Source of the DNA: Phytopythium helicoides
Lineage: Eukaryota; Oomycota; Peronosporomycetes; Pythiales; Pythiaceae
Assembly (NCBI GenBank): GCA_024867545.1
Contig: JANFNE010000037.1
Coordinates: 310,001 to 374,000, forward strand
Direction of reading: 5' to 3'
DNA length: 64,000 nt
The position numbers and the translations under genes are program-made. Below are positions 57,484 through 64,000 of the stretch, piece after piece. Every line of letters begins with the position of its first letter. Positions within the stretch are counted from its first letter, which is position 1. The notes beneath the pieces were generated by a model. The model worked only from the letters and a program-made list of their open reading frames with translations, did no database searches and was not told where the DNA came from.

Positions 57484-59904
57484 CGCCAAGAGAACAAGAC
57501 CACCACGGGCTGGGCGGAAAGAGTCGAAGTTACGACGATAGGCGAGCGCAATCGGCTTAAAACTGATAGTTTGGAGGAAAGCAGTGCCAGGGCACATCTA
57601 TCGGCAACGCACGCCATCACACCACAGCATCACGACCATCAAGGCGCAGCCAATCATGGAGCTCGGGCCGACGAGTCGTTGATACAGATTGACCGAGATC
57701 CGGAGCTACCCAAACAGTGCAATACTCACACTACTCACGAGAAAACTCACGAGCAATCGGCTCACGAAACTCACGAGTTGGGGGTTCAGAATTATTCTCA
57801 CGAATCGCCAATCGTGGTGATTGACGAGAAGGCCGCTTACGAATCCCAACAAAGGGCTCTTCACAAGCGTATTGGCCAACAGAAATTTGATCGAACAATC
57901 GCCACAATGCAGTCCATCTCCGAAAGGTACCGGCGTGACATAGGTGCCATCCCCAGGAAAATAGCGTCATGCTTAGGTATTGCCGAGCCATCAATTGATT
58001 CGGAGAACCCACACGTAATCGACAACGCTCAGGTGGAATTCATGACAACCCTCGCACTGCGCAGAAAGGCAAGCTTGGCCGACTTCGTTCGAATCATACG
58101 AGGCCAAACCCAAGCTGACCCACGGCCGAACAAGGATCTATTCGAGCTTCCACTGCCAGATGACCCACGTATGCATGACACGTTCAAACAATGGAACACA
58201 ATTGTTCGCGAAGGCGTGAAACCATCCTGGAGAGAAACAAAGCCGAATCGACAACGTATAAGACCATCAAATCATTTATCCGCTCAGTCTCAACCCCAGC
58301 TGGTCTGGCGGCAAATACGCAAAGGACAGCTAGATGGACGCTACCTCATCGTGGACTCGGTACTGCTCGCAAACTGGCCGGAAATCTTTGTCAGCCCGCT
58401 CGGGGCAATAGAGAAGACGGGAAGTTCGGCAGAAGAAGTCCGACTAATTAATGATTACTCGTACCCGGACGGATTTGCAGTGAACGACTTCACCGACAAA
58501 AGTTACCTTCCCTATCTCAAGTACAACCCGCCAAGAGATATCGCCAAACGGTTGGCAATGTTGAAAATGCAACAGCCAAACGCACGAGTTCTGATGATGC
58601 TAGGAGACGTCGCAGGAGCCTTTCGACACGTGCCAATGCACGAAGAGGCGGTCCACATGTTCGTGTTTGCAGTAGATGACTACATTGTCATCGACCTCGC
58701 CTGTGGGTTCGGGTGGTGTGGATCACCTGCATTCTACGGTCTTGCTGCAAAAATCATCAACTACTTGTATGAGCACCAAGGCTACGGAACGGAAAAGAGC
58801 TTTGGCGGCAACTATTGGTGCGACGATCACACGTGCACGGAGATCGATGTGGGCACGAGGTGCTTCGACGCAAATCTCTCTCTAAGATCCGCCATCGCCA
58901 CAGTACTAGGTCCAACAGCCATCAACGAGCGCAAATTTACGGACTGGGCGGAGGAGAACAAGGCACTTGGGTTGATTTGGAACACTGAATCGGGAACAGT
59001 ATCAATACCTGAAGATAAGGTGAACGACGCGCGCTCTAGAGTGGCAGAAGCAATCGGCGGAGCTGCACTCACTAAATCTGGAGTCCAAAGTCTGCTTGGA
59101 AGGCTCAGACACGTATCATCTTGCTTTCGTCCGGCCCGAGCATTTTTCCAGCGATTACATAGCGCAACGTTGAAGTGGCCTAGAAGGGGTACACGTCACC
59201 TTAGTAGTTCCTCCATCGACGACTTGAAGTGGTTCAAGGCGGTTCTCGACTACAATCACCGATTCAACTCAATCCCGTTTGAACAATTTGCAGACATTTT
59301 GCCGCCGCAGGTACACATATTTATGGATGCATCCGACACTGGATTGTGCGCACTCTACCCGGCAAAACGCAAATACATCCGCCTCCAGTTCAGTAAAGAG
59401 GAACGGGTGCAAATTTTGTCGAGATCAGCCTCAAGCTCGATTAACACGCGAGAGCTAAGAAGTGCTGTGCTGTCCGTTCTCACGTGGGGGGAGGAGTGGC
59501 GTAGCGAGGTAACATCAACACCTCGTCACATCCGTTTTCATATCGATAACATCAGCGCAGTAGCTTGGGTCAACCGGCGTTCAAGCACAAACAGTACCGC
59601 GCAGCTATACAACCGGCTGATTTCTCTTGCAGAGTTCCATCACAACATTTTCTGCACAGCGGAACACATTCCGGGCGAGGCCAACACCATGGCAGATGCG
59701 GGGTCGCGAGTGTGGGATGTCGCGCACCCGCTCACGGAGAAATGGACTAACTTGTCTCAATCTTGGACGCAGGAGCAAGTAGATCAGCGGTTCGCCGATC
59801 TCTCAAACGTATGGGATCAATTCTACGCAGGAGAGCATTGGCAGGCACCACACACGTCAAGTATAATCAGCACTGGGAGCAGTGGAAGAGATTCGCAAAA
59901 ATGA
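57484..59904 (+). CDS. Ngaro ORF2, reverse transcriptase + RNase H
   Basis: The frame continues from the Gag stop; its first in-frame ATG is only at about 57907, so readthrough is likely. The RT domain shows SPLGAIEKTG, RLINDYSYPD, MMLGDVAGAFRHVPMHEE (catalytic Asp), ACGFGWCGSPAFYG and YWCDDHTC, where the active-site pair is C-D-D instead of the usual x-D-D with a hydrophobic residue. RNase H follows: VHIFMDASDTGLCAL, NTRELRSAVLSVL, FHIDNISAVAWVNRR, HIPGEANTMADAGSR. No integrase or protease is present. The 3' end overlaps ORF3 in another frame by about 90-140 nt. Confidence 0.9.
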   Translation, partial: RQENKTTTGWAERVEVTTIGERNRLKTDSLEESSARAHLSATHAITPQHHDHQGAANHGARADESLIQIDRDPELPKQCNTHTTHEKTHEQSAHETHELGVQNYSHESPIVVIDEKAAYESQQRALHKRIGQQKFDRTIATMQSISERYRRDIGAIPRKIASCLGIAEPSIDSENPHVIDNAQVEFMTTLALRRKASLADFVRIIRGQTQADPRPNKDLFELPLPDDPRMHDTFKQWNTIVREGVKPSWRETKPNRQRIRPSNHLSAQSQPQLVWRQIRKGQLDGRYLIVDSVLLANWPEIFVSPLGAIEKTGSSAEEVRLINDYSYPDGFAVNDFTDKSYLPYLKYNPPRDIAKRLAMLKMQQPNARVLMMLGDVAGAFRHVPMHEEAVHMFVFAVDDYIVIDLACGFGWCGSPAFYGLAAKIINYLYEHQGYGTEKSFGGNYWCDDHTCTEIDVGTRCFDANLSLRSAIATVLGPTAINERKFTDWAEENKALGLIWNTESGTVSIPEDKVNDARSRVAEAIGGAALTKSGVQSLLGRLRHVSSCFRPARAFFQRLHSATLKWPRRGTRHLSSSSIDDLKWFKAVLDYNHRFNSIPFEQFADILPPQVHIFMDASDTGLCALYPAKRKYIRLQFSKEERVQILSRSASSSINTRELRSAVLSVLTWGEEWRSEVTSTPRHIRFHIDNISAVAWVNRRSSTNSTAQLYNRLISLAEFHHNIFCTAEHIPGEANTMADAGSRVWDVAHPLTEKWTNLSQSWTQEQVDQRFADLSNVWDQFYAGEHWQAPHTSSIISTGSSGRDSQK

Positions 59905-60779
59905 TGAAATGGTCAACGTGGATGTCAGTTCAATCAGCATCAAGACGGCTAGCATATTTCGCCACGTACTGCTGGGCCTATGGTGGCAACAAGCAAATGC
60001 GCGGAAACCAATACTCAACAATTGTGCTCAAATTGTCAAGTGTAAAGTGGTACCACAAGCGTTACCGAGGACTCCATATCGACAACACACCAGATCTCGA
60101 AATCTTGCTCAAAGGTATTCGCCGATTATCAGCTCCGAAGCGGAAGAAACAACCAATTACGCCTGCATTTCTTCGACTCCTACGCCGATCCCTCGACATG
60201 TCAGTACCTCACGAACGGCTGCTGTGGGGTGGCATTCTCATTGGATATTTCTTCCTACTTCGAAGATCCGAGTATCTGGAAGTCGGTGGTCGACGTCATT
60301 TCTACTGCTTGAAATCAGCAAATGTATTCTTCTCGGATGTCCAAGGCAGGAGATGCAACCAAGATCAAGCGTCATCAGTGACAATAGGACTCGAAGGCGC
60401 CAAGAACGACCAATTTGGTCGAGGTGCTTGGAGAACGATGCACGCGTCTGGAGACAAAATGCTGTGCCCGCTGAAAGGACTTCACCATATTCTACGCGCA
60501 AAGAAGCTGATGGGAAACCAAGATCATAAGTATCTCTGCGCCGGTCTCACATCATCTATGATATCACAAAAACTGAAGAATGTTGCAAAGCTAGCAAGAG
60601 TCCCGGTGATGAATTACTCAACTCACTCAATACGTATCGGCGGTGCGTCAGCACTTCTGAATGGTGGTGCAGACAGCCTCGCGATCAAAATGCTTGGTCG
60701 ATGGGTATCAAATTGCTTTGAAGAATATCCGAGACAGGCGGCGTCGGCAACAAGAGGATTGTCAGGACGCATGGTTTGA
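59763..60779 (+). CDS. Ngaro ORF3, tyrosine recombinase
   Basis: The likely start is ATG 59811 (MGSILRRRALAGTTHVKYNQ); the frame itself opens at 59763, overlapping ORF2. The N-terminal SAM-like domain (HWEQWKRFAKMMKWSTWMS) is followed by a catalytic domain with YFFLLRRSEYLEV (Arg I), THSIRIGGASALL (HxxR), LGRWVSNCFEEYPRQ (Trp and the nucleophilic Tyr). The R...HxxR...W...Y set is complete. The enzyme would integrate the circular cDNA without target duplication, as seen here. No defect is seen. Confidence 0.9.
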   Translation: MDAGASRSAVRRSLKRMGSILRRRALAGTTHVKYNQHWEQWKRFAKMMKWSTWMSVQSASRRLAYFATYCWAYGGNKQMRGNQYSTIVLKLSSVKWYHKRYRGLHIDNTPDLEILLKGIRRLSAPKRKKQPITPAFLRLLRRSLDMSVPHERLLWGGILIGYFFLLRRSEYLEVGGRRHFYCLKSANVFFSDVQGRRCNQDQASSVTIGLEGAKNDQFGRGAWRTMHASGDKMLCPLKGLHHILRAKKLMGNQDHKYLCAGLTSSMISQKLKNVAKLARVPVMNYSTHSIRIGGASALLNGGADSLAIKMLGRWVSNCFEEYPRQAASATRGLSGRMV

Positions 60780-60829
60780 CCAACCAAGATGGATTGCTCG
60801 ATGCGCCATCTATCAATTTACTGGGGCCG

Positions 60830-60901
60830 CGCACCGCGCCCTCCATCTCGGATGGCTGCATAATACACAAGCGTTTGCCCCAAGACCTCTGCAGACGGAA
60901 A
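60830..60901 (+). repeat. Split direct repeat B1
   Basis: 72 bp (cgcaccgcgccctccatctc to gacggaaa), directly abutting A2. It matches B2 at 61063-61134. Confidence 0.9.
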
Positions 60902-61057
60902 GCCGGAGTATCCGGTTGGATACTCCTATTTCCGTTCGCAGAGGGCGTAACGGACCAAGCAACCAGTCGCGAGAATGGCCGGAAGAGTCGCGACGACTCC
61001 CAGTAGAACGTGTAGGAATAGCTCACTTTCGCTCTAGCTTAGTAGCGGAAACTCGAA
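60902..61057 (+). repeat. Split direct repeat A2 (internal)
   Basis: 156 bp copy of the left end, placed between B1 and B2 and separated from B2 by 5 bp (cccac). Confidence 0.9.
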
Positions 61058-61062
61058 CCCAC

Positions 61063-61134
61063 CGCACCGCGCCCTCCATCTCGGATGGCTGCATAATACA
61101 CAAGCGTTTGCCCCAAGACCTCTGCAGACGGAAA
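61063..61134 (+). repeat. Split direct repeat B2 (right end)
   Basis: 72 bp, the right terminus of the element. The next base (61135) resumes the interrupted TM gene. Confidence 0.9.
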
Positions 61135-62218
61135 CCTTTATCTACGGTTTCAATTCAATCCCTTCAGAGTACCAGACGGTATATATGATCCTCGTGCCAG
61201 TGATCAAAATCACTGCAAAGAATATCGTGAGCAGACTTACCGGAAGCAACGACGACATGAAACCCGTGGAGATCATATTTAACATCGACTGCTTCAATGC
61301 CATCTACGTCTCGCTGGTGATGCAGCGTGCTACCACCATCTCGACATCACTTACGGTTATGCTGATTGATATCGCTCAAGCGTGTGTATCAGTGTACGAT
61401 GTCTACCAAGGTTTCCAACCACTCAAGAAATTTATGAGCAATCTGCCGATTGACCACCCCTTATTTGGGAAGAACTTTCTGGAGGTGGCGATGGCTCTTG
61501 ATCATGAAGGAAATATTATATCGCGAGCAAAGCAACCTTCGAATATGATGCTCACTAACCCAGCGTTGGAAACCGAATCCACCAAACCACTCAAGCTTAG
61601 TACTACTTTTCTGAGAGCATCGTCAGCCAAAGTGTTTATTGCAGCTCATGAATTTTCAAGTTGTCGTGTCACTGGCGATACTTCCATGCAGCAAGAATTG
61701 TGTTCTTCCGAGAGCAGAACCACATTCTTGCACGCAACGAGGAAGCTACTCTTCACGACCGAATTCGTAGTCCTCGTCGAGTACACAGAAGTCATCATGC
61801 CAGTCTTCTACAGTAAGTTTCGTGTGTACGCACATCTTGTTTGTTTCATGACATGCCATACAAAAATTAACAAACGTACAACAATGTACCAGGTCTTATC
61901 ATGGCTGTAACATACCACTTGCCCAACCGCACCTTCTACTCGACCATTGGTGGGATTGATGAGCATGAATTATGGTCCATGATCACGAGCGTCCTCATGT
62001 ACGCTGCGCTTGAGCTACTTTCACTGGTAGCTATGGACCTCGTTCTGCGCCGTATTATTGGAATATCGGCTTTACGTCAGGTGGGATTCGTGCTAGACTC
62101 ACAGCGCGTGCTTGTACAATCAAAGCTATTGTCGTGGGTGCTCTATGCTGTACAGAACTCGCTGGAGCACTTTGGTGCCGACTTCAGCTTCAAGTTCAAG
62201 TGGCTGCACTCCCACTGA

Positions 62219-63119
62219 ACCGCACTACCGGTATCGAATCTGGATGGAAACTGGCACAAGTCGAGAACACTTTTGTGCTCCACGTCGTGCTGGTTGCTGA
62301 TTTCTTCAAGTCTATTGGAAAAATATTAGCATCTATGTATATTCTTACCGAGCTACTTCTGACTTTGAATGCTTTCTGCGACGTAGCCAAGTCAAATTCA
62401 TGAAACTACTTTCAAGATACAGCGATTCATACCTACCCAATGGACAGAACAGATCACGTGAGCTGGAGACTGACCGGACGTGATACTTATGTCATGTCCC
62501 GTTGTTCAACCTTGAAGAGCAAAGAACTGGGAGAACTACAATGAAAGATGCCGCATTGAAGCATATAAGCTACCATGTAACAAGGTCTTTACGGTGTTCG
62601 CTCTGACACCAGCTCTGTGGGAATCCACTGCGTAGCAAGTGCACTTAGACTGATAGCATTACACCACGCAATGACTTACAAAAACTCAGATTCTCAATGC
62701 AGTCAACTTTTCCCGTACTACCAATGGAGACTTTGGTTCACACAGTATCAAGGCTAAAATAGAGATTTGTGGAGACATTTCTCAATAGTTTACTTCAATT
62801 CTATAGCAGCACGGACAGCTCATCCACGTGCAATTTCAATAAACAACTGAAGAGTGTTAGTGACTTCAAACTAACAAAAAAGCGAACCCTTGGTGCAAGA
62901 ACTAGTGGCTCCAATTGTTTGATAAGACTCAACTCAAAAAAGATCTACATTTGGGTTATTATTTTCGACACGGAGAATCACAGAACGCCATCATGTTCTC
63001 ACCGGTTCATGAGCACTTTGGAAACTGCGCACACGCTATTTCAAGGCTTTGTCGACATTAAAATAGCGTGTCAGCGCAATTACACTGTCCATAACCGAAT
63101 TTACAGAAACTCAAGAAAG
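62219..63119. other. Intergenic, AT-richer
   Basis: Open frames are present, but none resembles a known protein. The region separates TM copies F6 and F7. Confidence 0.4.
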
Positions 63120-63690
63120 ATGGACGTCTCGCGAACTCCCTCAGCTATTCAGCTTGCTCAAGTCGCTGCAAGCTAGTGGGAGCTCGTGCAGGTCGAGTTG
63201 CAAGGAAAATACTCGCTCCAGCGAATGCGCGCATTCTACACTTATTCAATCCAAACATGCTGGTATCGCATTCTTTTCTGGAGTATCGTCACTCCCATTC
63301 CTTGTCTCGTGATTAACGTAGTTTTGGACGTCGTGCCACTCGCCCCACCGAGCGCTGGTCGTGCCGCAAACTACGTTTTCTGGGGCCGTTTGGCCTCCTT
63401 TATTATGATTGGGGTTTATTGGCTGTGGATGCAAACCGGTTCCTTGACTCCAGCGCTCGGTATGAAGCCTTGGCATGCATTGTCAGCATCTATTATCATT
63501 GCCATCATCTGCACGATCAATGATTATACACTCGCAGGAATAATCTCGATGCCCGTCCCATTTTTGCTGTTTGCTGAGACTCCTGTCTTTGCAATAACGA
63601 ACGCTTTTCATCATCGGATGCTACTTCGGCCGCAAACTGATCAATAATGCAGAACTCCGCGCATCCTTCAACCGAGCATTAACCCCTTGG
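63120..63690 (+). pseudogene. TM-family gene, copy F7, nonsense codon and 3' truncation
   Basis: It starts MDVSRTPSAIQLAQVAAS, then TAG at 63174-63176 where other copies have AAG (Lys) before WELVQVELQGKYSLQRMRAF. The frame then stays open through ITPIPCLVINVVLDVVPLAP and YWLWMQTGSLTPALGMKPWH. Near 63610 it shifts (the family FGRKL motif is in another frame) and reads on to RASFNRALTP, where homology stops abruptly at about 63690 and repeat R begins. It is a pseudogene on three counts. Confidence 0.8.
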
Positions 63691-63915
63691 TTCCCAACGT
63701 CGTATCTTACGACATAACCGCATGGGCTGCGTGCGATAGTATCTGCATGACACGCTTGTTTCTCATTAGCATGGAGTGCCTGGAACCCAGCAAGGAATCG
63801 ACCGTCATGAAGACAGCCAAGGCGACTCAAAGACGCTCCTGAATTCCTCGGTTGCGTTGAAGGCTTGCCGAGAGTTCATTGGTTGCATCGTGGATGCCAA
63901 CGCGCAGGTTCGCAA
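63681..63915 (+). repeat. Dispersed repeat R, copy 2, truncating TM copy F7
   Basis: The reverse complement aligns with 22530-22764. On this strand one frame is open for about 50 codons (LVPNVVSYDITAWAACDSIC onward) up to a TGA at 63839, so R may derive from a coding element. It begins exactly where F7 homology ends. Confidence 0.65.
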
Positions 63916-64000
63916 GTCTGCCTCCTCGCTCCGTTCCTCTTTGCAGTACAAATGTCGAGTCCTGGCTGCTCACCAGACCGTTGGAAAGCAGAGGGTGCCA

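Larger units (their letters stand above)
55451..61134 (+). mobile_element. Complete Ngaro-type (DIRS order) tyrosine-recombinase retrotransposon
   Basis: 5684 bp with A1 - ORFs - B1 - A2 - B2 split direct repeats. A1 is 55451-55606 and A2 is 60902-61057 (156 bp, identical by eye); B1 is 60830-60901 and B2 is 61063-61134 (72 bp, identical). It encodes Gag-like, RT/RNase H and tyrosine recombinase proteins and no integrase or protease. There is no target-site duplication: flanks ...gtttatccag and cctttatctac fuse exactly to the uninterrupted host gene. These are the hallmarks of Ngaro/PAT-like elements, which integrate as circles by site-specific recombination. Identical repeats and open ORFs suggest recent activity. 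Confidence 0.92.
54846..62218 (+). pseudogene. TM-family gene, copy F6, split by the Ngaro element
   Basis: The 5' half (ATG 54846, MDATRTPSAIQLAHVAA) runs to 55450 at ...LMFVYP. The 3' half resumes at 61135 and reads FIYGFNSIPSEYQTVYMILV, NIDCFNAIYVSLVMQRATT, GKNFLEVAMALDHE, then the conserved intron 61813-61892 and exon 61893-62218 ending KFKWLHSH. Joining 55450 to 61135 restores the family motif at the boundary with no base lost or gained. A separate older-looking defect, one extra base at the TGA 54897-54899, already broke the N-terminus. Apart from that the gene is well preserved, so the insertion is probably recent. Confidence 0.85.

Noticed and set aside
55451..61134. LTR retrotransposon reading of the repeated ends
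   Set aside because: Repeats follow an A1...B1-A2-B2 order, there is a tyrosine recombinase in place of integrase/protease, and no target duplication.
55451..61134. DIRS1-type inverted terminal repeats
   Set aside because: The terminal repeats are direct, not inverted, which points to Ngaro/PAT-like structure.
62769..63176. 135-residue open frame as a separate gene
   Set aside because: Its last ~18 residues are the N-terminus of TM copy F7; the rest has no recognisable content.

Overview
The window looks like nuclear DNA of an oomycete (Peronosporales/Pythiales type; I do not commit to a genus). The evidence is short GT-AG introns of about 55-100 bp, tightly packed genes on both strands, a Crinkler-type effector with a LYLARK-like motif, a Ngaro-type tyrosine-recombinase retrotransposon, a Fanzor gene, and a locally expanded family of multi-pass membrane proteins (called TM family below).

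Layout. 1-6.3 kb: end of a hydrolase-like gene, then three cytochrome P450 genes; two are near-identical tandem copies (+) that meet a third (-) tail to tail. 7.2-7.9 kb: a G-patch protein. 8.1-10.1 kb (-): a Fanzor1 RNA-guided nuclease gene broken by an amber codon and an upstream frameshift. 10.4-13.3 kb (-): a multi-exon coiled-coil gene. 13.4-21.7 kb: TM-family genes around RFT1, where the RFT1 5' end and the neighbouring TM gene were duplicated together in tandem. 21.8-24.5 kb: gene and repeat debris.

24.6-45.2 kb is a conserved housekeeping block: ELP6, a NEK-like kinase, a TRM3/TARBP1-type tRNA 2'-O-methyltransferase, RNA polymerase III subunit RPC11/POLR3K, a tail-anchored Hsp70-like protein, a RecQ helicase and the kinetochore protein ROD/KNTC1. 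Two divergent pairs share short CCAAT-box promoters. 46.2-47.6 kb: a broken Crinkler effector gene. 47.8-48.8 kb: an unrecognised membrane-anchored protein. 49.1-51.5 kb (-): a BED-finger hAT transposase-like gene. 52.3-63.7 kb: a second TM-family cluster, in which one gene is split cleanly by a complete 5.7 kb Ngaro-type element with split direct repeats.

Two themes run through the window. First, many otherwise well-conserved genes carry single-base indels, some in homopolymers and some in genes unlikely to be dispensable. Sequence or assembly error therefore competes with pseudogenisation, and I mark the breaks individually. Second, the TM family is a hotspot of duplication, truncation and transposon insertion; of the seven copies or fragments, one copy (20063-21736) reads intact from end to end.
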